Shown here one piece after another: positions 36,966 to 46,093 of a stretch of DNA of 64,000 nucleotides. The notes beneath the pieces were generated by a model. That model searched no databases, was not told where the DNA came from, and saw only the letters and a program-made list of their open reading frames with translations. Positions within the stretch are counted from its first letter, which is position 1, and every line of letters starts with the position of its first letter. The DNA is taken from positions 66,298-130,297 of the forward strand of contig JAMCWA010000088.1 of NCBI GenBank assembly GCA_023475165.1, written 5' to 3'. The position numbers and the translations under genes were made by a program. This stretch comes from Bacillota bacterium (GTDB taxonomy: Bacteria; Bacillota; Sulfobacillia; JAMCWA01).

Positions 36966-38315
36966 TCAAGGCGCCAACCTGTTCCTATCGCGGGGGAAGA
37001 GGGAGGCCTCCCGGACGTTGTCCAGTCCCAGCAGTCGGGCGGTCAGCCGTTCGAGGCCAATGGCAAAACCGCCGTGGGGAGGCATCCCAAATTTGAAAAC
37101 CTCAAGATAGTGGGCGAAGTTGGACGGATTCAGACCGAAACGATCCAAATTGGCCACAAGTTTATCGTATATGTGGATGCGTTGCCCGCCGGTGGTCACC
37201 TCCAGACCGTTGTAGAGCAGGTCGAAGGACCGGGTGAGTTGGGGATCATCCTCCCGCGGCATGGCGTAAAAGGGCCTCTTTTTCACCGGGTAGTGGGTGA
37301 TGAAGACAAAATCCGAACGATGTTTCTTCCGGATGTATTCGCTGAGCAGGCGTTCCCCCTCCGGATCAAGGTTGCCTGGGGGCGAGGTCTTTTTATATTC
37401 CTGCCGGAGGAGGGCCTGGGCCTCGGCCAGGGGGAGGCGCGGGATCCGGTAAGGATCGGGGGCCTGGACGCCAAAGAGTCTTAGTTCCTCCCGGCAGGAA
37501 TCGGCCAGATGCAGGAAGACGAAGCGTAAAAGGCTCTCCTCCAGGTCCATCAGTTCCTCTTCGTCCCGGATGAAGCCGATCTCGACGTCCAGGCTGACGT
37601 ATTCGTTCAGGTGGCGCGAGGTGTTGTGCTCTTCCGCCCGGAAGACTGGACCCACCTCATAAACTCGCTCCAAACCTGCTCCCACCATCATTTGCTTATA
37701 AAACTGGGGGCTTTGGGCCAGATAGGCCTTTTTTTCAAAGTATTGGGCCTCGAAGAGCTCGGTTCCCCCCTCTACCCCCGTGCTGACGAGCTTGGGGGTG
37801 TGGATCTCAGTGAAATCCTGAAAACGGAGGTACTGGCGAAAAGCGTAAAGCAATTCGTCTTGGACCTTAAAGATGGCCCGGTTCCGAGGGTGGCGCAGGC
37901 TGATGGTCCGGTGATCCAGTAAGACCTCCATCCCGGCCTTCAGTCCATTCTTGTTCAGTTCAAAGGGGACCGGTTCCAGAGCGGGAGCTATGATCGCCAG
38001 GCTTTTAGCCCGGACCTCAACCCCGTTGGGGGCGCGTTCATCTTCGTTGACGACCCCGACCAGACTGATGGCGGACTCCAGCGGCAAATCCAGCTGGGCC
38101 AGCTCTCCTTCTAGAACCACCTGCACCAGACCGGAACGATCCCGCAGGAGCAGGAAAGCCAGATTGCCGAGCGCCCTTATCTGGTGCACCCAACCCTTTA
38201 TTAGAACCTCTTCATCCAACTTATCCCGGACGGTGGAGACGGCGATCCGTTCCAAGGGCGCCTTCTCGTCGGCTTCCAACTTGCCAGTCAAGATGATGTC
38301 TTGAAAATCCTTCAA
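36966..38315 (-). CDS. aspS: Aspartate--tRNA(Asp/Asn) ligase, archaeal type (AspS2)
   Basis: A 449-residue class IIb synthetase. The N-terminal OB anticodon-binding domain is VLIKGWVHQIRALGNLAFLL. The catalytic core has motif 2 VYEVGPVFRAEEHNTSRHLN, GGQRIHIYD and motif 3 MPPHGGFAIGLERL. These match archaeal AspRS, which lacks the large GAD insertion of bacterial AspRS, and not AsnRS. Such enzymes are often non-discriminating and work with GatCAB (31771-35269). The start is TTG 38315 after GAGGAGG; the codons further upstream are the T-box terminator region. Expression is controlled by the T-box at 38341-38640. Confidence 0.93.
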   Translation of the reverse strand: MKDFQDIILTGKLEADEKAPLERIAVSTVRDKLDEEVLIKGWVHQIRALGNLAFLLLRDRSGLVQVVLEGELAQLDLPLESAISLVGVVNEDERAPNGVEVRAKSLAIIAPALEPVPFELNKNGLKAGMEVLLDHRTISLRHPRNRAIFKVQDELLYAFRQYLRFQDFTEIHTPKLVSTGVEGGTELFEAQYFEKKAYLAQSPQFYKQMMVGAGLERVYEVGPVFRAEEHNTSRHLNEYVSLDVEIGFIRDEEELMDLEESLLRFVFLHLADSCREELRLFGVQAPDPYRIPRLPLAEAQALLRQEYKKTSPPGNLDPEGERLLSEYIRKKHRSDFVFITHYPVKKRPFYAMPREDDPQLTRSFDLLYNGLEVTTGGQRIHIYDKLVANLDRFGLNPSNFAHYLEVFKFGMPPHGGFAIGLERLTARLLGLDNVREASLFPRDRNRLAP

Positions 38316-38340
38316 GTTAATGACCTCCTCAGTAAGAAGC

Positions 38341-38640
38341 AAGCAAGAAAACCCTCGCCCGCCAAGGGACGAGGGTTCTCGTGGTGCCACCCTAAATCAG
38401 CCGTCTCCTGATGCCAATTCCCGATATCTCATTTCGGTAGGGCAGGTGGGCATCTGAACGACGAACCACCCCAGGTGCGACGACTCTCCAAGCTGCGGTA
38501 AGGGACAGCGGCCCGAAGGGTTTACTCGGCGGCGCTTTTTAACCCTTCACTCCCAGGTGTCTTCGACTCCAAGGGGGGCACCGGTTCACACCTTCCACCG
38601 GCTCTCTTCAGCCTATTCCCTTGGGCTACTTGTCCTGATC
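38341..38640 (-). promoter_or_regulatory. T-box leader upstream of aspS
   Basis: On the minus strand: Stem I features GAGAGCCGGTGGAAGGTGTG, a specifier region GAAGACACC that places GAC (Asp) at 38559-38561 followed by A, then the T-box core AGGGTGGCACCACGAG (38378-38393). Next is a terminator of AACCCTCG/CGAGGGTT arms (38350-38377) followed by TTCTT. T-box leaders let transcription continue when the cognate tRNA is uncharged. GAC suggests tRNA(Asp) as effector; AAC (Asn) is not seen at that spot. Confidence 0.9.
38350..38377 (-). terminator. T-box regulated terminator of aspS
   Basis: AACCCTCGTCCC and GGGCGAGGGTT pair around a short loop, followed by TTCTTGC on the minus strand. It directly follows the T-box core, which would form the competing antiterminator. 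Confidence 0.85.
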
Positions 38641-38668
38641 ATAGCTTTATGCTTCTGAATTAAAACCA

Positions 38669-38697
38669 ATAATACCATTCGGTGAAATGCCTGTCAA
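38669..38697 (-). promoter_or_regulatory. Promoter of the aspS T-box transcript
   Basis: On the minus strand -35 TTGACA (38692-38697, perfect), a 17-nt spacer and -10 TATTAT (38669-38674, five of six). Confidence 0.85.
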
Positions 38698-38969
38698 GGT
38701 CTCGACGAAGCTGGCCTGTGTTCAAGATCTTCTAGGTGAAACTCTCCACTCTGCCACGATGCGAAAAGTCAGTAAGCCTGGCAGGAGTATTTCTCAAGCA
38801 AGTAGAATTTCTTATTTTGCACCTCAAACCTTGGCTTAAAGACCAGGCTTTAGCGAGACACGTGAGCTGCCGGACTAAGCTAGACCGGAAGATTCGAATG
38901 CTGTCGTTGCCACGTGTCGATGACAGACTTTCATTGGAAGCAATTACGGTTGGAGGGCTGAAAGCAACT

Positions 38970-40385
38970 ATGCAGGGCCTGATCAAGGATCTCCGGAGGA
39001 TTGTCGAGCCGAAGCGCCTCCTGACCGAACTGGAAGACCGGATGGCCTATGCCTATGATGGCACCTTTCGTACCAGAGTCCCCGACTTGGTCGTACGACC
39101 GGTGACGACGGCCGAGGTGTCCGGGGTCTTGCGGCTGGCCAACCGGGAAGGGCTCCCGGTGGTGCCGCGGGGCGGTGCCACCAGCCTCAGCGGCGGGGCG
39201 GTACCCCTGCAGGGTGGCATCGTCCTGGCCCTGACTTCCATGAATCGCATCCTCTCTTTCAACCGGGAGGACTTGCTGGTGATGGTGGAGCCGGGGGTGG
39301 TGACCGCCCACCTGCATCGGAACGTGGAGGGGGCTGGCCTTTTCTATCCCCCCGATCCCCAGAGCCTGGAAGCCTCCACCTTGGGAGGGAACATTGCCGA
39401 AAACGCCGGGGGCCCCCGTGGGATTAAATACGGCGTCACCCGGGACTACATCCTGGGGTTGGAGGTGGTACTACCTGACGGGGAGATAATCCAGGTCGGG
39501 GGGAGCACCGTCAAAAACGTCAGCGGCTACGATCTGACACGCCTCTTCACCGGCTCAGAAGGCACCCTGGGGGTCATCACCCGGGCCAATCTGAAGTTAA
39601 TACCGAAACCGGAAGCCCGCCGGCGGCTGCTGGCCGTCTATGATGACCTTGGGGCGGCGGGGAAGACGGTAACCCGGATCATTGATTCCGGAGTCATCCC
39701 CAGCATGTTGGAGATAATGGATGATACCACCATCCAGGTGGTGGAAAGCTATGGACACTTCGGCCTTCCCGTGGAGGCGGCGGCCATTCTCATCCTGGAG
39801 GTGGACGGTTTTGCCGAGACGGTAGAGCGACAGGCCAGCATCATAGCTGATCTCTGCCGTTCGGCGGGGGCGATTCGCCTTGAGGTGGCCAGGAACGAAA
39901 AAGAAGGAGAAGATCTTTTAAAGGCGCGCCGCGCCGTTTCACCAGCTGTCCTGCGCATTGATCCGCGCAAGCCCACCAAGATCTCCGAAGATGCCACGGT
40001 GCCTCGCAGTAAGGTCCCGGAGATGATCGTCCGCTTGAAGGAGATTGCCCGGCGGCATGACGTGACCATGGTGGTCTACGGCCACGCCGGGGACGGGTTC
40101 CTCCACCCCAACATCATCACCAACCAGGACGACCCGGAGGAAATGGCCCGGGCCGAGGCCGCCATTGACGAGGTGTTTAAACTGGCCCTGGAGCTGGGGG
40201 GAACCCTCTCCGGAGAGCATGGAATCGGTTACCTCAAAGCCCCTTATCTTGTCAACGAGTTCGGACCGGCTGGGGTCAAGGCGATGCGGGCCATCAAGGA
40301 GGCCCTGGATCCGAAAGGGATCATGAATCCAGGAAAGATCTTTGACCAGGGAATTGGTAAAATGAGGGCGCCGGGGAGGGGTTAA
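38970..40385 (+). CDS. glcD: FAD-linked oxidase, glycolate/D-lactate dehydrogenase GlcD type
   Basis: A 471-residue FAD protein of the GlcD/D-lactate dehydrogenase family. The FAD_binding_4 domain has VVPRGGATSLSGGAVPLQGG and YPPDPQSLEASTLGGNIAEN, then KNVSGYDLTRLFTGSEGTLG. The C-terminal FAD-oxidase domain has VYGHAGDGFLHPNI and GTLSGEHGIG. It oxidises a 2-hydroxy acid; glycolate versus D-lactate cannot be decided from sequence. The start is ATG 38970, a somewhat distant 12 nt after GGAGGG; the frame is open to 38736 but those codons lack homology. The GlcF-like Fe-S subunit gene follows. Confidence 0.94.
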   Translation: MQGLIKDLRRIVEPKRLLTELEDRMAYAYDGTFRTRVPDLVVRPVTTAEVSGVLRLANREGLPVVPRGGATSLSGGAVPLQGGIVLALTSMNRILSFNREDLLVMVEPGVVTAHLHRNVEGAGLFYPPDPQSLEASTLGGNIAENAGGPRGIKYGVTRDYILGLEVVLPDGEIIQVGGSTVKNVSGYDLTRLFTGSEGTLGVITRANLKLIPKPEARRRLLAVYDDLGAAGKTVTRIIDSGVIPSMLEIMDDTTIQVVESYGHFGLPVEAAAILILEVDGFAETVERQASIIADLCRSAGAIRLEVARNEKEGEDLLKARRAVSPAVLRIDPRKPTKISEDATVPRSKVPEMIVRLKEIARRHDVTMVVYGHAGDGFLHPNIITNQDDPEEMARAEAAIDEVFKLALELGGTLSGEHGIGYLKAPYLVNEFGPAGVKAMRAIKEALDPKGIMNPGKIFDQGIGKMRAPGRG

Positions 40386-40446
40386 GCGAACCTGGCTGGT
40401 GCAGGGCGTCTGTTCGCCGCCAGGCGGGGTTGGCCGAGCCGAGTTC

Positions 40447-40518
40447 CGGTCGGCGTAGGTGACCGAAAGCGGGGATGGCAACGCCCGAGCGCCGCCCTGG
40501 AAGCAGCTGGTTGTTTCA
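40447..40518 (+). repeat. Family B repeat, right end, between glcD and glcF
   Basis: CCGGTCGGCGTAGGTGACCG then AAAGCGGGGATGGCAACGCC and CGAGCGCCGCCCTGGAAGC matches the right third of the element at 18262-18522. Confidence 0.65.
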
Positions 40519-40588
40519 GGGGCGTCGCTTCGCGCCTGGACCTGGGTTGATTATAGATTATGGCTTCCACAGACGGGGGTTTCTTATC

Positions 40589-41998
40589 TTGGTCAACGAG
40601 GAACGATTATATGAGGAAATGAACCACTGCAGTCGCTGCGGCACCTGTTTGGCCCATTGCCCTGTCTACCGGGAGACCCTGGAGGAGCAGTATGTGGGCC
40701 GCTCCAAGGTCTTCCTCTTCCGGGCCCTGTGGGAGGGTAAACTGGACACCACCGGGCGGTTAGGGCAGATCTTTGACCTCTGTCTCCTCTGTCGCTCCTG
40801 TACGGCAGCCTGTCCCAATGGGGTCAGGGTCGATCTCTTGGTAGAGGCGGTGCGCCAGAGGTACACCACCAGACATGGGCTGTCCGTGGCTAAACGAACT
40901 GTGCTTGGATTGCTGGGCAATGAAAGGTCGATCCGGCCTGCCCTGCAGGCTGGCCATCTCTACCAAAGCTTGGGACTTGAGGGCATCCTGCGGCGTTTCC
41001 CCTTTTTGCGGGAAACGGCTCCGGCCCTGGCCAATGCCGTCGACTATGTACCCAAACTGGAAGGACGTCCGCTGACTGATCAATACCCGGAGGTCATCGG
41101 GCCGGATCCGGAGTCGTGGACAGAAACAAGGCCGGCCAAGCGAGGGTCTTGGGTTGGTGGCGAGGAAACTCTCATCGGCGATGCTACACCGGTAAAGAAA
41201 TCGCCGGAAGGAAAAGTGAGGCCAGACAGGCCGCAGGCCAGGGTGGGCTACTTTGTGGGTTGCGGGACCAACTACTTCCGTCCCCAGACCGGACGGGCCA
41301 CCATCGAGGTTCTGAGGCATAACGGCTACGAGGTCGTGATCCCGGAGCAAAGCTGTTGCGGGCTACCGGCCCTGGCGGCGGGCGACCGCAAGAAGGCTCA
41401 GGAGATGGCTCAAGCCAATCTTAAGTACTTTCTGGCGGCGGACGTCGATTTCATTGTCACCGACTGCGCCTCTTGTGGCTCCACTTTGAAGGAATACGGC
41501 GAAATTCTGGATGACCCGGCGGTAGGTGTTTTCACGGGTCGGGTACGCGACATCAACGAGTTTTTGGTTCGGGAAGGGCACCGTTTGCCCGAGGGAAGGG
41601 TCAAGAAGAAGGTTACCTATCATGATCCTTGCCACCTGAAGAGGGCCCAGGGGATCCAGCAGGAGCCAAGGCAGCTCCTCGGTGAGATCCCCGCCCTGCA
41701 GTTCCAGGAGATGGCGGAGGCTGATCGCTGTTGCGGGGGAGGCGGGACGTTTGCCGTGTCCCACTGGGACATCGCCCAGAAGATAGGTCGCCGTAAGGTG
41801 GAAAACATTAGAGCGACCGAGGCCGAGGTGGTGGCCACGGCCTGCCCGGGTTGTGCCCTCCAGATAGAGGCTTCTCTGCGGGGGGCCGGACTGAAGGTGG
41901 AGGTGCGGCATACGGTGGAACTTCTGGCCGAGGCCTACAGGGAGGAAAAGGGGATTTCCCCGGCCCCGGCGGCTTCCGGAGGGGTTGCGCTTAAGTGA
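40589..41998 (+). CDS. glcF: Glycolate/D-lactate oxidase iron-sulfur subunit, GlcF type
   Basis: A 469-residue Fe-S protein. Two 4Fe-4S ferredoxin motifs (CSRCGTCLAHCPVY and CLLCRSCTAACPNG) are followed by two CCG domains: GYFVGCGTNYF, SCCGLPALAAGD and CASCGSTL, then YHDPCHLKRAQG, RCCGGGGTFAV and CPGCALQ. It should carry electrons from the GlcD flavin to a membrane acceptor. About 45 extra low-complexity residues (around ESWTETRPAKRGSWVGG) precede the first CCG domain. The start is TTG 40589, with only a loose SD (GGGGG); ATG 40619 is the alternative. Confidence 0.93.
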   Translation: MVNEERLYEEMNHCSRCGTCLAHCPVYRETLEEQYVGRSKVFLFRALWEGKLDTTGRLGQIFDLCLLCRSCTAACPNGVRVDLLVEAVRQRYTTRHGLSVAKRTVLGLLGNERSIRPALQAGHLYQSLGLEGILRRFPFLRETAPALANAVDYVPKLEGRPLTDQYPEVIGPDPESWTETRPAKRGSWVGGEETLIGDATPVKKSPEGKVRPDRPQARVGYFVGCGTNYFRPQTGRATIEVLRHNGYEVVIPEQSCCGLPALAAGDRKKAQEMAQANLKYFLAADVDFIVTDCASCGSTLKEYGEILDDPAVGVFTGRVRDINEFLVREGHRLPEGRVKKKVTYHDPCHLKRAQGIQQEPRQLLGEIPALQFQEMAEADRCCGGGGTFAVSHWDIAQKIGRRKVENIRATEAEVVATACPGCALQIEASLRGAGLKVEVRHTVELLAEAYREEKGISPAPAASGGVALK

Positions 41999-42066
41999 CA
42001 CCGGCCAGGCAGGGAGCAAATCGATTGAGCGGTACTACAGGTAAACCATTCCCGAGGGATGATGCT

Positions 42067-43032
42067 GTGGTGAGAAGAATTAAACCAACGGCCCTGCGAT
42101 CGGGAGGCACCATCGCCGTTGTTGCTCCGGCCAGCCCGGTGACCCCCGATCGAATCGAATTCGGCCTGGAGTGGCTAAAGCAGCAGGGCTACCAGGTGGT
42201 GAGCGGGCAGCACCTCTTTGACCGGCGCGGCTACCTGGCGGGGGACGACCGGGATCGGGCCGCTGACCTCATGGAGATGTTTGCCCGGCGCGATGTGGAC
42301 GCTATCTTTTGTGCCCGGGGAGGCTATGGGACGCCACGGCTCTTGGACCGGCTCGACTATGGGTTAATCAAGAGAAACCCCAAGGTCTTCTTGGGGTATA
42401 GCGATATCACCGGCTTACACCTGGCTATCCAGCGGCGGACCGGGCTGGTGACCTTTCACGGGCCCATGGTGGAAGCCGATCCCAGAGTGGGTTTCATTGA
42501 ATATAACTGGCAAGGCGTATTGAAAGCGGTTACCGACCCCCGACCCATCGGGGGCATCCAGAACCCACCCGGTGGCCCGCCCCTCCGGGTTGTTGCCGGG
42601 GGAAAGGCCAGGGGCAGGCTGGTGGGCGGCAACCTTTCCCTTATCAGCGCCACCCTGGGGACACCCTATGAGATAGACACCCGTGCGCGGATCCTCTTTC
42701 TCGAGGACGTGGGGGAGGCGCCCTACCGGATGGACCGGATGCTCAATCACCTGCTCTTGGCCGGTAAGCTTCAAGAGGCCAGCGGGATTATCATCGGGGA
42801 GTCGGTAGGTTGCGAGAAGGCGGCAGGTGACCGGCCTTCCCTCACCCTTCTTGAGATCCTGGAAGATCTTCTGGCTGGGCTGGGCAAGCCAGTCATCTCC
42901 GGCCTGGTGGTAGGCCACGGTTATTATAAGGCCAGCTTGCCCCTGGGAGTGGAAGCCGTCTTGGATGCCGATGCCGGCAGCCTGGAGGTGGTCGAGGCGG
43001 CGCTGGCGCCTGGGCCAGGCGATCTGGCCTAA
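42067..43032 (+). CDS. LD-carboxypeptidase (peptidase family S66)
   Basis: A 321-residue cytoplasmic muramoyltetrapeptide carboxypeptidase (LdcA-like) that trims the terminal D-Ala of recycled cell-wall tetrapeptides. Signatures: IAVVAPASPV at the N-terminus, nucleophile Ser in FLGYSDITGLH, GRLVGGNLSLIS, the catalytic Glu in LFLEDVGEAPYRMDRML and His in VVGHGYYKASLP. The start is GTG 42067, 7 nt after GAGGGA; a GTG at 41995 overlapping the glcF stop is possible but gives an unconserved tail. Family length supports the later start. Confidence 0.93.
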   Translation: MVRRIKPTALRSGGTIAVVAPASPVTPDRIEFGLEWLKQQGYQVVSGQHLFDRRGYLAGDDRDRAADLMEMFARRDVDAIFCARGGYGTPRLLDRLDYGLIKRNPKVFLGYSDITGLHLAIQRRTGLVTFHGPMVEADPRVGFIEYNWQGVLKAVTDPRPIGGIQNPPGGPPLRVVAGGKARGRLVGGNLSLISATLGTPYEIDTRARILFLEDVGEAPYRMDRMLNHLLLAGKLQEASGIIIGESVGCEKAAGDRPSLTLLEILEDLLAGLGKPVISGLVVGHGYYKASLPLGVEAVLDADAGSLEVVEAALAPGPGDLA

Positions 43033-43044
43033 TGGCCGGATCCC

Positions 43045-43078
43045 AGGAGACCGCTGAAAAACCCCCAGCTGCGTGTCG
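43045..43078 (-). repeat. Family A palindromic repeat, single end
   Basis: The + strand reads GGAGACCGCTGAAAAACCCC then CAGCTGCG, the family A terminus in reverse orientation, between two convergent genes. It is followed by GGGCGGGCTCCCGCCC, a short palindrome. Confidence 0.6.
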
Positions 43079-43106
43079 GGCGGGCTCCCGCCCTTCTTGA
43101 AACGTG

Positions 43107-43406
43107 CTACTCGCACTCCTCGGCCACAATCTTAAAGACAACGGGCTTGTTGGGGTCCGGGCAGCCTACATAGGTTACCCCCGCTTCCCGGTCCCATGGG
43201 TGTCGCCCGCCCAATTCCAAGACGCGCAGGTGTGGCCACAGACTGTGAAAGGCCGCTGCACAAAAATCACTGGGGCACCGCTCAAAATCAAACTCGAATT
43301 GCTGACCCTCTGTATGCATGTGGCAAACACCGTATTCGGGATGATCGGTGACCTTGTGTACGACGATTCTAGCCCTTTTTGGCTGGTTGTATTCGAAATT
43401 CTCCAT
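43107..43406 (-). CDS. TIGR04076 family protein
   Basis: A 99-residue small protein of unknown function. It shows the family layout: a start strand (ARIVVHKV), GVCHMHTEGQQFEFDFERCP, CAAAFHSLWPHLRVLELGG and a final CPDPNKPVVFKI. Conserved cysteines (in VCHMH, RCPSDFCAA and GCPDP) suggest a metal or redox site, but this is inference. The start ATG 43406 has AGGGGGAAAGAG upstream. It lies downstream of the nitronate monooxygenase-like gene on the same strand, 334 bases away. Confidence 0.88.
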   Translation of the reverse strand: MENFEYNQPKRARIVVHKVTDHPEYGVCHMHTEGQQFEFDFERCPSDFCAAAFHSLWPHLRVLELGGRHPWDREAGVTYVGCPDPNKPVVFKIVAEECE

Positions 43407-43740
43407 GGCTCTTTCCCCCTGAGCCGGCGAGAGAACCCGCCAGCGATTTTTCTTTTGGCCAGGCCGGTGAAGGGCGCTGACGGGTGGAGGTAGTTAAGGA
43501 GATCGGCAGGGTGAAAACCACCCCGCCAGATCGGAAGGCTATTGAGGCCTTCAAAATGGTGGGCAATAGTTTCTGTGGATCTGCTGCCTCCGGCGACAAA
43601 ACATTTCGGTAAACGATCTGAACAACACGGAACATTCTGAAGGGGAGAGAACCATGAATGATAAGTTTGCCCCGCTGTTATATAGCCCCGGTCTCGCGAT
43701 GAAACGGGGATGGTGAGAACCGGTGCCTGATGGAGGGTCT
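43407..43740. other. Intergenic region upstream of the TIGR04076 gene
   Basis: 334 bases with no supported gene. A minus-strand TATATAA near 43676-43682 could be a -10 box. Nothing else is recognised. Confidence 0.4.
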
Positions 43741-44727
43741 TCAATTGCCCGCCATCGCCACCGCCGGCTGGCCGATGGCCTGGGCGTATTCCTCGCTCAA
43801 CCGTTCCATTATCTTCTGCACTGGCAGGATCTCACGGATTTTCTGGACGAACTCTCCCGCAAACACTAACCCACGTTCAACGTCACCGTCCACCGCCTTC
43901 TCCAGGGCCTCAAAGATGCAAAAGCGCCGGGTGCAATGCTTTAAGCAATCCCGGCAGCGGGCAATGGGTAATTTCTTGCCCTCGGAGATGGAGTCGGTAA
44001 AGGCGTTGCGCAGAGCCCGCCCCGGGAGGCCAACCGGGCTGTCGATCAGGATAGAGTCCTGGTGGGTGCCTTCAATATACATTTGCTTGAAGTTATGGTG
44101 GGCCTCGCACTCCTCGCTGGCCACAAAGCGGCTGGCCATCTGTACCCCCCTGGCCCCCAATCCCAAGGCGCGGGCAATATCAAATCCGTCCACAATCCCC
44201 CCGGCCGCTATGACCGGTATCTTGACGGCGTCCGCGACCTCGGGGAGGATCTCCATGGCCGAGCGGTCGGTGCCCAGGTGGCCGCCGGCCTCCTTACCCT
44301 CGGTAACCACGGCGGCGGCCCCCAGCTTCTCGGCCAGTTTGGCTAATCGAGCCGAGGAGACGATGGAGATCACCGGAATGTTATGCTCTTTCCCCCAGTC
44401 AAACATATCCCGCGAGAAACCCGCTCCCGAGATGACAAAATCCACTTTTTCTCGCATTGACGTCTTGATCAGTTCGGCGAACTGGCGAACGGCAAACAGG
44501 ACATTAACCCCGATGTAACCGCTGGTCAATTCCCGAGCGCGGCGGATTTCTGCGGCCAGCTCTGCGGTGGAAAGGCCGGTTCCGGCGATGATACCGATCC
44601 CGCCGGCGTTGGCCACGGCGGCGGCCAGCCTGGCGGTGGCGACGCGAACGGCCATGCCTCCCTGAATGATGGGCAGCCGGGGCCGCATATGGGCGATCTG
44701 CAATTGTGGAAAGAGCACTAATTTCAT
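43741..44727 (-). CDS. Nitronate monooxygenase / FabK-like FMN-dependent oxidoreductase
   Basis: About 328 residues, a TIM-barrel flavoprotein of the 2-nitropropane dioxygenase/FabK superfamily. Signatures: RLPIIQGGMAVRVATARLAA, AGGIGIIAGTG, VVTEGKEAGGHLGTDRSAME with the catalytic-site His, and IAAGGIVDG and MASRFVASEEC for FMN phosphate. A C-terminal Cys cluster (CRDCLKHCTRRFC) is found in some clostridial members and might bind an Fe-S centre. The start is uncertain: the promoter at 44754-44782 would make an ATG at 44745 leaderless, so ATG 44727 or GTG 44718 (better SD spacing to GAAGGG) is more likely. Substrate unknown. Confidence 0.88.
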   Translation of the reverse strand: MKLVLFPQLQIAHMRPRLPIIQGGMAVRVATARLAAAVANAGGIGIIAGTGLSTAELAAEIRRARELTSGYIGVNVLFAVRQFAELIKTSMREKVDFVISGAGFSRDMFDWGKEHNIPVISIVSSARLAKLAEKLGAAAVVTEGKEAGGHLGTDRSAMEILPEVADAVKIPVIAAGGIVDGFDIARALGLGARGVQMASRFVASEECEAHHNFKQMYIEGTHQDSILIDSPVGLPGRALRNAFTDSISEGKKLPIARCRDCLKHCTRRFCIFEALEKAVDGDVERGLVFAGEFVQKIREILPVQKIMERLSEEYAQAIGQPAVAMAGN

Positions 44728-44745
44728 CCCTTCTGGGAAAAGCAT

Positions 44746-45251
44746 TTAAGGTTATTATCCCACGTTTATCCCACTTTGTCCAGGGGCTAAACTGAAGCCA
44801 GGAGGTCTATTGCACAAACTTCGGCCAAAACAACTTTTTCACAATTACATCAACAGAAGGAATTGTCGCAAGAGCGTCGAATAGAGAAAGGTATAGACCA
44901 GATCGAACAGGGGCGGCGGGGAAGGCCCGCCCGGGGTCTCCCATGGTGTTGGCCCACCTTGACCAGGGTATCCTGATCACGTTTGTCGCGCCAGCGGTGG
45001 TGGTTTTGATGTTATCCGCACACCGGCAAGAGTGCCTCCCTGATGGGCGGCCGAAGCCGGCTGGCCATGTCGACATCGGAGACCGTCACGGATAGATAGG
45101 AGCGGTTATGACGGCGCTCCACAAGCCGAGCGGGCATTCTGGGTGCCCGCCGTCGGGATTATCCCTGGACCGGCAGGACATTCCCAGGGCGAGTCCTGGT
45201 TCCCAGTGAGATCTGGCAGGCTCCCAACATATTTTTGAGGAGGTGAAGGTG
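44746..45251. other. Intergenic region before the four-gene membrane cassette
   Basis: 506 bases with a promoter for the leftward gene and no gene I can support. The cassette promoter should be here, but I found no confident -35/-10 pair on the + strand. The SD of the first cassette gene (GAGGAGGTG) closes the region. Confidence 0.4.
44754..44782 (-). promoter_or_regulatory. Promoter of the nitronate monooxygenase-like gene
   Basis: On the minus strand -35 TGGACA (44777-44782), a 17-nt spacer and -10 GATAAT (44754-44759). Confidence 0.6.
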
Positions 45252-46079
45252 ATGTTTTCCATGTATTGGGCGGCGGAAGCAGCCAAAACCCCACCCCCAT
45301 GGCTAGGCTTCGTCAGCGGGGGGCTGGCAGCCCAATTCGTCTTCGTTGTGTTCCTCTTTGCGGCCACTTACGGCCTCATTCGCCGGCTGCAGGGGGGTGG
45401 CCGGGTTGCGGCCATCAGAAAGATCGCCGGCCTGGACGCCATCAACGAGGCCGTCGGCCGAGCCACGGAAATGGGCCGACCGGTTCATTTTACCCCTGGT
45501 ATTGGCGCGACCAGTGACCCGCAAAGCTATGCCGCCTTCGCCGTTCTGGGGGAAGTCGGCAAGCTGACGGCCCGCTATGACACCCGGATTATCGTCACTA
45601 CTGCCAACGCCATCATGACGGCCATTACCGACGAGATCGTGCGCGGCGCCTACCTGGAGTCGGGCCGGCCGGACGCCTTTAACCCCGATGATATCCGGTA
45701 TCTTTCCAGCGCTCAGTTTGCTTATTCAGCCCAGGTGCTGGGGATCTTTGAACGGGAGAAGGTGGCGGCCAACATCATGGTGGGGGTCTTTGCCGCCGAG
45801 GCCCTCCTCTTGGCGGAAGCCGGGGCGCAGATCGGGGCCATCCAGATCGCGGCCTCCACCAATACCTTTCAGCTGCCCTTCTTTGTGGCGGCCTGCGACT
45901 ACACCCTCATTGGCGACGAAATGTACGCCGCCAGCGCTTATCTCTCCAAAGACCCGGCCCTGACGGGAACGGTGGTGGCCGAGGATTGGGCCAAGATGCT
46001 GATCCTGGGCGTGGTGGTCCTGGGGGCCATCTTGAATACCGTGGGTAGCAAATGGTTGCAGAACATCTTGAATCGGTGA
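45252..46079 (+). CDS. Membrane protein of unknown function (DUF6754-like), first gene of a four-gene cassette
   Basis: 275 residues. One membrane helix near the N-terminus (about 20-42, AAQFVFVVFLFAATYGLI) and one at the C-terminus (about 250-268, MLILGVVVLGAIL) bracket a conserved-looking domain with VHFTPGIGATSDPQSYAA, TRIIVTTANAIMTAITDEI, IMVGVFAAEALLLAEAGAQI, QIAASTNTFQLPFFVAACDY and LIGDEMYAASAYLSKDP. From memory the pattern resembles DUF6754 proteins; no enzymatic motif is evident. ATG 45252 follows GAGGAGGTG by 6 nt. The next gene begins 14 nt after the stop. Confidence 0.75.
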   Translation: MFSMYWAAEAAKTPPPWLGFVSGGLAAQFVFVVFLFAATYGLIRRLQGGGRVAAIRKIAGLDAINEAVGRATEMGRPVHFTPGIGATSDPQSYAAFAVLGEVGKLTARYDTRIIVTTANAIMTAITDEIVRGAYLESGRPDAFNPDDIRYLSSAQFAYSAQVLGIFEREKVAANIMVGVFAAEALLLAEAGAQIGAIQIAASTNTFQLPFFVAACDYTLIGDEMYAASAYLSKDPALTGTVVAEDWAKMLILGVVVLGAILNTVGSKWLQNILNR

Positions 46080-46093
46080 AAGGGGGTGCTCCC

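Noticed and set aside
36966-38315. Asparaginyl-tRNA synthetase
   Set aside because: The FRAEEHNTSRHLNE and MPPHGGFAIGLERL blocks and the overall order match archaeal AspRS, and the T-box specifier reads GAC.
44807-45076. An 89-residue minus-strand frame between two operons
   Set aside because: There is no SD and no recognisable domain, and its composition is irregular; probably chance.
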